Below are positions 1-10,917 of a DNA stretch of 64,000 bases, piece after piece. Position 1 is the stretch's first letter. Each line of letters begins with the position of its first letter. The DNA comes from Branchipolynoe longqiensis (lineage: Eukaryota; Annelida; Polychaeta; Phyllodocida; Polynoidae), in contig CM059194.1 in assembly GCA_030323885.1 (NCBI GenBank), positions 28,430,363-28,494,362 on the forward strand, written 5' to 3'. The notes under the pieces are model-generated. The model was not told the DNA's origin. It saw only the letters and a program-made list of their open reading frames with translations, and made no database searches. The translations under genes and the position numbers were made by a program.

Positions 1-423
1 CCCAAGTAGGCCTACTGTGCAGGGCCATAGAGGGGAAGGGGAAATGAGGTGGATGTTGCCCTTTTTTACATTTCTCAATTAATATCGCACCTGCCATTGG
101 GACTATGTATGGTATGAGGGAGGATGAGACATATGGATGACATAACAGTAAATAATAACAGGGCAATAATATGTACATGAGAAATGCAAGCAGTATGCAT
201 ATCCTTGGTGGTCTAAATGTATGTGAGGATGCGCACGCATGTGTTTTGCGTGCATCCATTTGAAATTTGTCAGTTACACTGTATATTAAAGGAAAACTTT
301 TTTTTTATTGAATGTAAAAAGGAGTGAACCATATGGAGTGAGATATGTGCATTTGAAAGTTGTTGACATTCAGATCTTTTGTATTAGCTAATGCAGCAGC
401 CGTTCCATGCTGGCCACATCAGC
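1..423. other. No feature recognised
   Basis: AT-rich non-coding sequence. Nothing in it looks like an exon, a structured RNA or a known repeat family. Confidence 0.4.
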
Positions 424-885
424 CGAGCCTGAGCATTAATAGTTTGATGGGATCCACTGCAAATACACAGGTTTCCGGTATTAATGCTATGATGGCCGCA
501 GGCGTTCTGGTTGTGCCTATGCATTATCATTTGGACAGGACCCATCGCAAACACGCTGGGTTCTGTGCTTAATGCTATGATGGCAGCAGCCATATTCTAT
601 GATCCAGCCGGACCTGAGCATTATTGGCTTGACGAGATCTCCAGGTTTAATGCTATGATGGCAGCAACTGTTCTGGTCATGCATTATCGTTTGGACCGGA
701 TCCATCGCAAATGCACCGGGTTCTGGGCTTAACGCTATGACAGCGTATTTGCAATGAATCCAGTCCGAACGATAACACATAGGCATGACCAGAACGGCTG
801 TGGCAATCATAGCATTAAACCCAGAAACCTGCGCAATTGTGGCGGATCCCGTCAAACCATTAATGCTCAGGCCCAGCTGAATCAT
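424..885. repeat. Unit of about 130 bp in direct and inverted copies
   Basis: The segment at about 424-553 (GCCTGAGCATTAAT through CATCGCAAACAC) reappears reverse-complemented at about 745-880 with roughly 80 percent identity by eye. Further direct, partial copies lie between them at about 570-720; the phrase TTAATGCTATGATGG recurs three times in direct orientation and once inverted. The block could fold as a large hairpin. Short reading frames crossing it are only this repeat read in different frames. Origin unknown; a foldback DNA element is possible. Confidence 0.7.
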
Positions 886-1390
886 AGAATGTGTAGTTTG
901 GTGGGTGGTTGCATAGTTTGATGTTTTGAAATTTCTGCCATTGGGACAATGTCAATCATATAACGATGTATATGTGATGTTGGATATTCGATGCTACTTG
1001 GTCAATTCGATAGATATACATCAAATTAACCTTTCTACAAAATAATATTTGGTGAAAACATCCAGTGCCATGTGCCTATGGCACCAATCCGTTCCCAGAA
1101 TGTTCATGACCCAAACAGAAATACCTACCTACAGCCCTGTCAGATTCCAGGATTAGTAGGTCATCTCGTGGTCATGATCATGTGGTCACCACAAGATGAC
1201 CATCTGGTTCATGGCCACAGAACTTTTGGCAAGCTTGTCGAAATTATTTTGGGTTCTTTCAGCTCAAATTGCTCCAAAACTAGCCATTTTTCATCAAAGT
1301 TACTCGGGACTAATGAATATTAGGATATAATGGTCAACCTGAGCTATGTATCTCAAATATAACTAACAAATTCAAATCATATCGGACCAT

Positions 1391-1668
1391 GCAACTTTAA
1401 ACTGTGTATCCACAGACTGTGCCTTTGTGTTCCCTTGTTCTGTGTTCGCTTGTGATCTTGTGACGTGCCACACAGACAATGAACATGTTCATTCTCTATG
1501 TTCCCTACACAAGGCCATACGGTCCCTGGGTCCAACCTGTGGGAACGGCCACTATGCAAAACACAGGTTCATTGTCTGTGCTGCGCATCACAAGGTCACA
1601 AGTGGACATGGAGGAAAGGAACACACCACAAGGGAATGGTCTATGGATACACAGCTTACGACACAGTG
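1391..1668. repeat. Imperfect inverted repeat (hairpin) of about 280 bp
   Basis: The left arm (about 1391-1485, starting ACTGTGTATCCACAGAC and ending CACAGACAATGAAC) pairs with the right arm (about 1563-1668, starting CATTGTCTGTGCTGCGCATC and ending ATACACAGCTTACGACAC), with a loop of about 80 bp. It abuts the end of a TTAA-type MITE fragment at 1380-1400 (CGGACCATGCAACTTTAA). Probably a foldback or MITE-like element. The overlapping short frames are not convincing proteins. Confidence 0.6.
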
Positions 1669-1790
1669 TTAAAAGAAGCAAATACATGTTGACTCTGATT
1701 GTCCGACTGACTGTTCATTTAAATATTCATCCGTGTGTGATGTCATCGCAACAAGCCTTATTAACAATGGCATCTGCGTTACCACTATAA

Positions 1791-2374
1791 TGCCCCAGTC
1801 ACATACGCGTTAGTGGACGTAGTTGAACTTAGTGGAGGCTAACATAGTTGAACGTAGTTGAACGTAGTTTAATGTAGTTGAACGTAGTTGAAGGTACCAG
1901 TATCCATACTTGTCCGTGATGTTAACTTGGTAATAATGTGGGTGAGCCGTGATGTCAAATTTAATTTTTGAACAAGTTCAAAAGAGCGCTATGTTAAAGG
2001 CTGAATTTGCATCCATGATGCTAACATACTCTAGCGTGCTCTAGCATACTCTAGCGTGCTCTCGGATACTTTATCGTACTTGGACGAAGCCCTGGTCACA
2101 TAGCCGTAAGTGGACATAGGTGAATGGAGTGGAGGTTAACATAGTTGAATGTAGTTGAATGTACCGGCATCCGTACCACAACGTATTTATCCGTACCATA
2201 GCATATTTATCCATACCATAATATATTTATCCGTACCGTAACATATTTATCCGTACCAAAACCTGCCGTACCTTAACATATTTAAACATAGTTTAACGTA
2301 CTTACACCATGTTTGACCCATGTTAGCCTCCACTACGTCCACTAACGTCCACTAACGTGTATCTGACCGGGGCA
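1791..2374. mobile_element. Harbinger-like MITE with TAA target-site duplication
   Basis: The left end TGCCCCAGTCACATACGCG and the right end, read on the other strand as TGCCCCGGTCAGATACACG, form terminal inverted repeats that extend through GTTAGTGGACGT. Both ends are flanked by TAA (1788-1790 and 2375-2377), the TWA target duplication typical of PIF/Harbinger. The interior is full of short subterminal repeats (GTTGAACGTA, ATATTTATCCGTACC). A second copy of the left end lies inside at about 2085-2150, suggesting a nested or duplicated unit. No coding capacity. Confidence 0.7.
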
Positions 2375-2377
2375 TAA

Positions 2378-3895
2378 GAGTGTGTGTATAGAGTGGTAGT
2401 TGTTGGTTATAAGAAATGCATACAAGGCTCTACAAGTAATGGAAGGGGGGTGGTCATAGGTAGATAATATAGGGAACACATTTTTGTTAATGTGCTTGGT
2501 CATTTCACTGAGTCGTGACTAATAGACTACATCGCCATTCCAGCGTCGCGGTGCATTGTGGGGTGCATCAAAGCAAAACAAACCCGCGAGAAGCACATGG
2601 CACATCCTAATACACTGGGTGCAGTTGTGAAATGTGCTAGTTTCAGCTCATCTCAGCTCTTGTTTGAAACATAGAATACTAACTAAAAAAATATATATAA
2701 TAAATTAAGATATTAATCTTTTATACAGCATTGCATTTACATCAATATAATCAGCACACCTTATGCCATGTGCATTTAGATTTAGACAAATCTCGACACT
2801 CAGACTAGTGTTAGAGCCATAGCCAGAGTCAGTTTTACTTATTTTATTCGTTTATATCATATGGTTAATGACATATGTCTTGTATGCAGGTATTGCAGGT
2901 ATAGCAATACCTCAGGGAGTTTGACGCCCCTGCCTTGCAGAGTTGTAAACCACTGCCTTGTGGTACAGGTCCTAGACAGAACCGAAGGCTAAGGGAGCAA
3001 ACCCTAAACAGAAAACCATGTCACTGGCGGTAAGGGCGGTTGATGTATGGAACTCCCACCATCTCCCGACCAGCCACTGCAGGGACAAATAGTTTTGCGC
3101 CTGTCTTGACATGTTCTTGCCGGTGTGAAACCTCTATTTGCTCCCCGAGAGAGTGCCGCTGGTAACTTGCAAAAGCCAGCAGCACTTCAACACTTTTGCA
3201 GGCAGCTTTCATGAAATGTACAACCGCACAAAAGAGTGGCAGTCAAGTAATGAAAGCAGTCTTTGTCGCATCGCGACCGACAGCACGATGATGATGATGA
3301 ATGACATAAGTAGAAATAGAAAATTAGGAGGGTTAATCAGATATTGGTTATATATTTCTAAGAAACAAGTTTTTGTTGACACATTTGACAATTTAATATT
3401 TAGAACAAGAATTACTTATATCTAATCAATAGTAATGTAAACATCAGCCTGTAAAGTGACTGAAATTGTCTGTTTTTTTAGCTCAAAATGCTTAATTATG
3501 GAGAGTTGTGTCTTAAACATATTCATTATATTTATTATATTGCATCCATCCATCCATGTGTGTGCCAAATTGTTTTGTATTTTCAATAATTTTGAATAAA
3601 ATCGAAGTTTTGCCATACGCGTATCGGCAAACTCAATGGCTGTATGCCTTTGCTTTGCTGCCAGCGCCGTTTTCAGTGCATGCGCAGTCAGAACGGTGAT
3701 CTAGTCTATTAAGGTCATGTGACGCATCTTAAATGATGTTCAGCTCAGGAACGACAGTTGTCTCTCACCAATTAAGTAATTTAATTGGACACCGACAATG
3801 TGTGTTCTATACAACTCGTCCTGTTGCCAATGGTCGGTGCAGAATTGAAAGAAGACACGTTCTGCTTGTCAGGTCGGTCGCTGCTTTCTTTGTTG
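2378..3895. other. Intergenic; one short unassigned open frame
   Basis: Mostly AT-rich non-coding sequence. On the - strand an open frame of 63 codons runs from ATG at 3212 to 3021 (starts MKAACKSVEV) with fairly gene-like composition, but I recognise no family and see no convincing splice context. A short TGA triplet repeat sits at about 3287-3300. Nothing else is supported. Confidence 0.3.
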
Positions 3896-3901
3896 GAAAA
3901 G

Positions 3902-4025
3902 GAAAGCTTGTTTTATTTAACAACGCTTCTAGAACACATTGATTTTCGCACCATCGGCTATTGGGCGTCAAATATATGATCATTCTGACATATTCTCGCC
4001 GGCATCCAGCCTGATGTTGTAGAAT
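3902..4025 (-). mobile_element. SINE family B, 3' fragment
   Basis: The sequence begins with the reverse complement of the tail (GCTTGTTTTATTTAACAACG) and continues through the block CATCGGCTATTGGGCGTCAAA and TGATCATTCTGACAT. The same block is seen at 59560-59790 and, in forward orientation, in the complete copy at 22722-23052. Only about the last 120 bp of the element are present. Confidence 0.7.
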
Positions 4026-4705
4026 GAAGAGTTCAGGCACAAAACCATGTAAACGCCAATCTAAAAATGTGGTTTAAATCAAATATTTTTCGCTGAAAAT
4101 AATTTTAATTCTCACAAATTCAACTTTTCATATGATCATATGGTTATGGAGCAATGAACACAAAAAAGTAGGAATATACAAAAATTAACTTTTTGTAGCT
4201 TTGATTCAATTGTTTATCTCCATGTTTGGATTGGTGTTTATGGGGATTTGCGCTTGAACTCTTCAAATGTTCTTCAAGTTCAATGAACAAGGTGATGTTA
4301 TACAACTTATTGTTTGGATGCTTGTCCCATTCGCATTGAGTTGAGTTGAGTTTTATTTGACCACAAACACTTAGTATAGTACATTGCAATTTTGATTTGA
4401 TATATTTGAGAATTAGTGGTCTCAGATCAGAGTGAGGTATCCGACATGAGGCAACAATTAACGGACCAACCATTCAGGACCATTTTTGCACCTAGGTCAA
4501 CTTGCACATTTCCTTGGATACAGGGTCGGGTTCAGGGTACGCCTCCGAGTCGACTCCGAGATTTCTTCACAACGTCTTTTTGGCTTGTTTGCATACAGGG
4601 TGCACCCCCGAGTCATCTTGGCGACGTCGGCACCTCTAAAATGATCGCCGAATTCAGTGGTTTCAGCCAATCAGGGCTCTTCTTTTCCATTGTGTGGCGT
4701 TCTCT

Positions 4706-4990
4706 GGGGCGGAATGGTTAGAGTGTCTGACTTTTTTTCTAGGTCAGACTCCTAATCTGAGGGTCGGCGGTTCGATTCCCCGTGCCCCCAGCTCTGCCAA
4801 TTTGGATTTCCACCACTGTGTATAACTTACAGCGTCATCAAAGGCCGGTTGCTCTCATACCATGTCTATGTGGTGTGGGAGGTTAGGCTCGGGCTTTCTA
4901 TCGACCAGCAGTGGAATGGGGAAGACCAGTCGTCTATGACTGAAATTTCCCCTGCTTAAACAACTAATGGACCAAAAAAAAAAAAAAAAA
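4706..4990 (+). mobile_element. SINE family C, complete copy with tRNA-like head
   Basis: It starts with a tRNA-like head (GGGGCGGAATGGTTAGAGTG as box A context, GGCGGTTCGATTCCCCGTG as box B), followed by an unrelated body (ACCAGCAGTGGAATGGGGAAGACC) and an oligo(A) tail ending at 4990. The same body is seen in fragments at 8560-8745, 23080-23170 and 29385-29460. Pol III internal promoter boxes are visible. It is a dispersed repeat, not a functional tRNA. Confidence 0.75.
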
Positions 4991-5138
4991 ATGCAAATGG
5001 CTGCCTCCTAGGGAGGTGGCCATTTTCAAGGAAACCAACTGCTTTTGCCGTTCAGACTAGCATGACGTCAGGAATTCCTCTGAGAGGCCTCCGATGCGCA
5101 CCCTGAATGCGGCGCAGGTATGGCCAGGCACCCTATCT

Positions 5139-5330
5139 TGTTTATTTGTTGGGGTTTTACGTCCAAGCAACGTCCATGGACATACCAAAGCACCCTATCT
5201 TAGCAAAAAAAAACGAATACCAGGCAAGGTCCCGAAAAGGTACCTCATTTGTAAGTCATTGGTTTGGCTCTACCGGGGATTGATCTCACCCAGGAGAAGC
5301 GGATGCCTTCACCCACTAACTCATATTGCG
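5139..5330 (-). mobile_element. SINE family A, internally deleted fragment
   Basis: The tail GTTGGGGTTTTACGTCCAAG occurs at about 5146. At about 5250-5300 the head-proximal phrase TAAGTCATTGGTTTGGCTC is followed by a degraded box B region. The middle of the element is missing. The rest of 4991-5443 shows nothing further. Confidence 0.6.
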
Positions 5331-5443
5331 CATGCAAGTTGTGAGGTGACGATCTGGTTATGATATATAGGTGCCTTGATATGCTGGGATCTGAACCATA
5401 TGGTCTAGGTGTCTCGCATTAGGATATCGCATGGTCTCATCGG

Positions 5444-5512
5444 ACAGAAGCAGGGGGAGAGGGAGGGGGAGGGGGAAGAGGGAGGGGAAGGGGAGGGGGA
5501 GAGGTGTGCATG
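5444..5512. repeat. Purine-rich GGGGGA microsatellite
   Basis: Interrupted runs of G with A (GGGGGAGAGGGAGGGGGAGG and variants), low complexity only. Confidence 0.8.
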
Positions 5513-5594
5513 CAACAGCAGGAAGGGATGAGGACGCAAATGGGGGAGTGGAGGGTTCTGACTGATTGCTACCTATCGCTACATGACTGATGTC

Positions 5595-7193
5595 CACACA
5601 AAGTCAGACCCATCTCCCTTCTCCAATTCCTCAGGAAAGTTAGTGAAAGAATCATCCTCGCCCGTCTCCAGATGGTCACAGAAGACCACACCACTGGCCT
5701 ATCAGAGGAGGTCATCGGCAACCGAGGAGGACGAGGCACGCAGCATGCCATCACCACCCTCATCGAGAGCATTTCCTATGGCCTCGGTAATGGACATGAG
5801 ACAGCAACCATCTTCCTTGACCTGGAAAAAGCCTTTGAGCTTATCGACCACAACGTGGTACTGACATCAATTGCTGCTCTTGGCATCGCCGGCCGGTCTC
5901 TTGCGTACCTCCGAAATTACCTCCCTAACAGGCGAGCCAGGGTACGTGTCCAAGGCACCTCTTCTCCCTCATCATCATGCTGTCGGAAGAGGCAAAAAAC
6001 TTCTCACCACCCACCTCACAAGAACCCTCTCCTCAGACCTGTCACCAACAATCCACAGAGCTGCAGCCTACCTCCGAGATGGGACCTGCGGTCACCCTCA
6101 CATCTCCTACTGCCTCAAGGATGCCATCACCACCCTCAAGGACTCCCACGGACTCCACATTGCAGACTCTGCCCTGAGCCCTCACAAGCCACCATGGTTT
6201 TCCATTCCAGTGGAAATCCGAACCACCTAGTTGCTGCCAAGGCGGTTTACACTGCCCCAGAACTCCACTCCTTGGCTCTTGAGGCCATAACTCAAGCGAA
6301 GGTGGACTTTCCCCTCGCTAAGACGGTGTACACCGATGGCTCCCTTAACACAGCATCAGGTAGAGCCGGAGCCGGAATCTTCATCCCCTTCTCCAACACA
6401 AAGAACAACACCAGTGTGTCAGACTTTGCTTCCACTCTCGATACCGAGCTTGCCGCCATTCACTTGGCCCTCGCAGACCTCCACAACTCAAGTGCCATAA
6501 TCATTACCGACTCTCTGAATGCGATCAAAGAGATCGCCCACCCAAATGCCCAACACTCCCTTGCCGACTTGATCCAGATTATAATCTCGACCAGACATCA
6601 GGCACACCTCAACACAGCCCTGCTATGGGTCCCCTCATATATAGGACTCTATGGTAATGACCAGGCCGACTGTACCGCTCTAGGTAGTGCCATTCGAGCA
6701 GACATGGAGACAGCCATCCCTCCATCCATCACCAAACTGACTGTCGCCGCTTCTCGAGCCACCACCAAACTCTGGGAATGTGCCACACAGAAGGAACAAG
6801 TATGGAACCCTTATTCAATAAGCTGGCTCTGGTACATCCTGGTGGGAACTAACATCCCCCATCCAGTCGGCCTTCCTGCTTCTTCCCAAGTCACCGTAAA
6901 CCACTTCAGGACTGGCTACCACCGTTGGATTGATGTCCCCAACCTCCAGCACTGTCCCTGCGGCACTAAGATCTTCAATGTGGCCCACATACTCTCCTCA
7001 TGTGGCGCCATCGACAGATCTGACATCAGTGACTTCATGGAGGACTCTGACCACCAACTCAGCAACAATAGGGCCGCTCTGGCTATCCTCTCCAGGATTT
7101 CCATGTCATCCTGGAACGCACTTGCTCGCTTACCACCAGAAGACAGATATCATCAATGCTGTTGGTCACCCAGACCATGACACCGAGGACTAG
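5595..7193 (+). pseudogene. Broken LINE ORF2: reverse transcriptase and RNase H remnant
   Basis: Remnant of a non-LTR retrotransposon polyprotein. From 5595 the frame reads HKVRPISLLQFLRKVSERII, then the reverse-transcriptase A-motif region FLDLEKAFELIDHN at about 5812. The catalytic YADD and most of the palm domain are missing: the frame breaks near 5960 and jumps to the linker region in another frame (about 5985-6230). From about 6230 a long open frame carries an RNase H domain with its expected acidic residues (VYTDGSLN, ELAAIHLAL, IITDSLNAI) and the late block WVPSYIGLYGNDQADCTAL. It ends with a cysteine/histidine knuckle (CPCGTKIF...HILSSC) and a stop at 7178-7180. A C-terminal RNase H after RT is known from the I, R1, LOA and Tad-type lineages; I cannot choose among them. 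It is dead: large internal deletion plus frameshifts. Confidence 0.85.
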
Positions 7194-7370
7194 CAGGCTC
7201 CACCTCATCGCCATAGCTGACTTGACACCACTACCAACTAATCACTAATTTTCACTAACAACTAACAGGTAACCCCACCCACTCCCTAACTAATCCCATC
7301 CTCACTTCACTTCTTCCTCTGGCCTTGGCCGGACATACTGTGCATACCGGTGAATCTGGACGGACTGAAG

Positions 7371-7605
7371 TTTGGATACTGGTCGAGTCAAACCAATGAC
7401 TTATAAAATAGGTACCTGTTGCTGCTCGGCGCTTGGCGTTATGAGGTGAGTACAGGGACTGGGTGCACAGTGCCAGGATAATGTGACTGTGTGGGACATC
7501 AGGTAATGGGGCAGCACTATAAAGTCGCTATGAGTGCGTGCTGTCACAAGTCCGTGCACGTCCTGATATGGCCTAGGGTCTTATTGGGGCGTAAAAATAC
7601 ACCAA
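7371..7605 (+). mobile_element. SINE family A, 5'-truncated copy
   Basis: It contains GGTCGAGTCAAACCAATGAC, GCCAGGATAATGTGACTGTG, GGGGCAGCACTATAAAGTCG and a degraded tail (CCTGATATGGCCTAGGG ... GGGGCGTAAAAAT), in the order seen in complete copies such as 21110-21448. The tRNA-like head is lost. Confidence 0.75.
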
Positions 7606-8409
7606 CCACCCAGCCTCCCCCAGCCATCTCAGAGGGCTGTGGTTGGGCTTTAGCTGCCTTTTTCCTTCCTCCTCCTCCCCCCCAATTTCTCTGACCACTA
7701 CCCATCAGAAGCCAACTCCCGACCACATGGGACCACTTTCAGTGGTGCCCACACAGTGCTGCAGATTTGCAGCCTTCAGTGCACCAAGGGGACTGAAAAC
7801 TCCCCAAAAACAAACACTATATGGGTCATTCTCAGAAACTGTGTAGTCCTACCAGATTGTTGGTGTCCACATTGTTCATGATTTTGCCTTCTTTTGGGGG
7901 GACTAGTAAGTCAAATAATTATTGTTGACTTTGTGTTTTAATTATGTTAGCAATACTATATATATTTAATCTATCCAACAAATTCTATCCAAAATATGCC
8001 TTTGAGAATTTGTGCTAAAGTAAAAATAAGAAAATGTGCATATCGACACCGTACATTTACCCATTTTCTGGGTTTTTTCTTGTAAAAAGCAATTCTTTTG
8101 GATTATGTGTAATCAATCAAATCTGATTTGAATTTGTTGTGTGTGCTAAAATTATGTTATGGATGTGTGTTAAAATGATGTTATGGATGGATGTTACACA
8201 GTTAATTTTCATGGCTTTCTCAATTTGTATAGATCAAAATCAAAAAGTGAGAGAAAGAAATGTCAGCTCTCACATATGCACTTTATATAAACCTTCAAAT
8301 AAAAATAGATTCCGCTATTATTTTGAATCTTTTCTGCTATTATTTGGAATGTTTTCACTTTTGCCTTCCATGTCACAAAAGTGGAGCACGGTTTCTGAAA
8401 ACGACAAAT
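7606..8409. other. No feature recognised
   Basis: A C-rich tract at about 7610-7690, then AT-rich sequence with no convincing coding region or repeat family. Confidence 0.35.
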
Positions 8410-8411
8410 AC

Positions 8412-8502
8412 CGGGTCTCGCTTCTTATATCGCTTCTTATATCGGTCTCGCTTCTTATATCGCTTCTTATATCGCTTCTTATATCGCTTCTTATACCGCT
8501 GA
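8412..8502. repeat. Minisatellite of 12 bp (CGCTTCTTATAT)
   Basis: About seven imperfect tandem copies of CGCTTCTTATAT, with GGTCTC interruptions. Reading frames across it give repeated FLYR or IRSD peptides, which are artefacts of the repeat. Confidence 0.9.
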
Positions 8503-8559
8503 GTCTAATCCAAAACACTAAAGGATATAGAAAGTGATACTTGTCGCTAGTTAGCCCTT

Positions 8560-8745
8560 CGCTCGGTGTTACTGTTAGTAGGATAGGGAAAGGGGCAGTG
8601 GAATGATTGTTTGTTTGTTTGTGCATTGGGGTTTTACGCCCTAGCAACATCTATGGTCATATCAGGACGGACAGTGGAATGAGGAAGACAAATTTTGTTT
8701 ATGTTGGAAAATTCCTCTGCTTAGCGAACGAATTTAAGAACAACA
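8560..8745 (+). mobile_element. SINE family C fragment with a nested SINE-A tail
   Basis: The body of family C (GGATAGGGAAAGGGGCAGTG ... GAGGAAGACAAATTT) is interrupted at 8607-8671 by an inverted SINE-A tail (starts TTGTTTGTTTG, contains TTTTACGCCCTAGCAACATC). The insert is flanked by an 11-bp duplication CAGTGGAATGA (8596-8606 and 8672-8682), so it arrived by target-primed integration after the family C copy was in place. Confidence 0.75.
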
Positions 8746-8846
8746 GCAGCAACCAGGATATATGTGGGATATAGTTTTATTTTGCGAACAACTAAATCAG
8801 GCAACACACTATTAGAATATATTATTATTAATAATAGTGATACATT

Positions 8847-9275
8847 GGTCATGATGCATAATCAACATGGGTAATTCGGGATCGACACGGGACTCCTGCC
8901 TCCCACCGCTACCCCCTCCCCCGACCTATACTTTAGTTCGCCCTTTTAACTATAGGGGGCCGGGAGGCGACTCCAGGTGATGCCCCCGTGCCCGCATGCT
9001 GATAGCCACCGGTTGTACCCGGTCCATGCCCCTGTGACATCACTTCCGCCCTCCCACCTCTCCATACTTCACCACCAGACGCCGACCCGAGACCACCTCC
9101 CACCTTTTCTCACTGCCCCACCCGACCCTACTTTAAGACTGTGACATGCTAAGGTTGAGTGCCTGGATCACACAGAGACTTGAACTCACTACCTTGTTAC
9201 TATTGACCCTCACATTGTACGTTTACTAGATTAATAAATTCCATACTACATAAGTAGTTCTGTGTCCTGTCCTGA
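8847..9275 (+). mobile_element. Solo A-B terminal unit of a YR retrotransposon
   Basis: This is a 430-bp relative of the terminal repeats of the YR retrotransposon at 43323-49131. The first part (GGTCATGATGCATAATC ... CTTTTCTCACTGCCCCACCC) matches the A repeat and keeps the TATA-like CCCTTTTAACTATAG. The second part (GGTTGAGTGCCTGG ... ACTACCTTG ... AAGTAGTTCTGTGTCCTG) matches the B repeat. The body (gag, RT, YR) is absent, so it is the equivalent of a solo LTR, produced by recombination between the A1-body-B1 and A2-B2 parts or by retrotransposition of a deleted copy. Confidence 0.75.
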
Positions 9276-9780
9276 ATTATACACATTACCATTGTGAAGT
9301 CACAGTAGAAATATTCTACACACTTATACAACCTAGAAGATTTCACAGTAATGATTCTTTCCAGTAACGTGTTGTTACCATGCTGGAAAAAACAACAGAA
9401 CCAAAATATATTTTTGCATAAGTATTCTATCAAGACTCGGTTCACATCACCTGTTTCGTGGAACACGAAAATTAGTTACCGATGGGTTACCATGAGCCCT
9501 GGATTGCGAAACCCAAAATGTGCTTCCCATAAATTTTGAAATCATATAGACTGCTTATAGTTTCAAACCTGTACTCTCAAAGTTTCATTAATACGAATGT
9601 AACATTCTGAAATAAAAATGACTGATTTGGATAAATATTAATAAACAGTCAAAGAGCCAATAGAGGATGATCTCTGGATGCGCAATGGCAGCGAATTAGC
9701 AAAGATTAAGTCCGTCGTTACAAAAACAACAAACTAAATATAAATGTGGCTGTCATATTCGCAGAACTGATTCAATTAGT
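9276..9780. other. No feature recognised
   Basis: AT-rich, non-coding; no repeat family recognised. Confidence 0.35.
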
Positions 9781-9781
9781 A

Positions 9782-10024
9782 ACACCGGTCGCGGTAGCCT
9801 GGTCGGTAGAGCGCGAGTCTGGCGTGCGGAAGGTCGGGGGTTCGGTTTCCGTTCGAGTCAAACCAATGACTTAAAAATGTATACTTGCCGCTTCCTAGCC
9901 AGGCGCTCAGCATTATTATGATATCGAAAGGATTGGTTAGTCAGTGTCAGGATAATGTGACTGAGTGGGATATTGGGACATGGTGCCGGTGACCTGATTT
10001 CCCAGTGGGGCAGCACTAGAAAGT
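9782..10024 (+). mobile_element. SINE family A, complete 5' part with tRNA-like head
   Basis: The head GCGGTAGCCTGGTCGGTAGA gives box A, and GGGGGTTCGGTTTCCGTTC gives a degraded box B. The family-specific body follows (GTCAAACCAATGACTTAAAA, TCCTAGCCAGGCGCTCAGC, AGTGTCAGGATAATGTGACT, CAGTGGGGCAGCACTAGAAA). The tail runs directly into the tandem array that starts at 10025. This copy has a different tRNA-like head from those at 20028 and 21110, so family A bodies carry more than one head type. Confidence 0.8.
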
Positions 10025-10749
10025 CGCCATGAGTGCGCACCGTCACAAGTCGCTACCCGTCCTGATATGAACTTAGATGTTGCTAGCACATAAAACAACA
10101 TCAAACAACCAATCAATGCCATGAGTGTGCACTGTTACAAGTCGCTACCCATCCTGATATGAACTTAGATGTTGCTAGCACATAAAGCAATAACAACCAA
10201 CCAATCAACGCCATGAGTGTGCACTGTCACAAGTCGCTACCTGTCCTAATATGAACTTATATGTTGCTAGCACATAAAACAACATCAACCAACCAATCAA
10301 CGCCATGAGTGTGCACTGTCACAAGTCGGTACCAGTCCTGATATGAACTTAGACGTTGCTATCACATAAAACAACATCAACCAACCAATCAACGCCATGA
10401 GTGTGCACTGTCACAAGTCGGTACCTGTCCTAATATGAACTTAGATGTTGCTAGCACATAAAACAACATCAACCAACCAATCAACGCCATGAGTGTGCAC
10501 TATCACAAGTCGGTACCAGTCCTGATATGAACTTAGATGTTGCTAGCACATAAAACAACATCAACCAACCAATCAACGCCATGAGTGCGCACTGTCACAA
10601 GTCGGTACCCGTCCTGATATGACCATAGATATTGCTAGCACGTAAAACAACAACCAACCAACGCCATGAGTGCGCACTGTCAAAAGTCGGTACCCATCCT
10701 GATATGACCTGAGATGTTGCTAGCACATAAAACAACAACAACCAACCAA
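10025..10749 (+). repeat. Tandem array of the SINE-A 3' end, 92-bp period
   Basis: The phrase CGCCATGAGTG recurs at 10025, 10117, 10209, 10301, 10393, 10485, 10577 and 10662: seven intervals, six of exactly 92 bp and the last of 85 bp. Each unit is the last part of SINE family A (GAGTGTGCACTGTCACAAGT ... CCTGATATGAACTTAGATGT ... GCTAGCACATAAAACAACA) plus a CAACCAACCAAT spacer. The units share private changes (GAACTTAG for GACCTTAG, AGCACATAAAAC for AGGACGTAAAAC), so they arose by local amplification of one copy, not by repeated insertion. Confidence 0.9.
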
Positions 10750-10917
10750 GTGATTCAATTAGTTCATGTGCATCAACCAACGCCTCCCATATGGTTGAGC
10801 CGCCATTTCTGCGATCAGCTTGTGAAATAAACCCGACAACCAATTACTGACAGCCAAAGGTGCGCGCGCAGGTCCGCTGTTGCCGGGAACGCAGCTGACA
10901 GTTACCGGATTCATATG

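Noticed and set aside
4706..4790. Functional tRNA gene
   Set aside because: The head has A and B boxes but a poor cloverleaf, and is joined to a SINE body with an oligo(A) tail. The heads at 20028, 21110 and 22722 were rejected likewise.
8318..8650. Open frame with IRSDIRSD repeats
   Set aside because: It arises from the 12-bp minisatellite and an inverted SINE tail.
10025..10749. CRISPR-like regular array
   Set aside because: The whole 92-bp unit is repeated with no variable spacers, and it derives from a SINE tail in a eukaryotic genome. The 35-bp minisatellite at 37665-39930 fails for the same reason.
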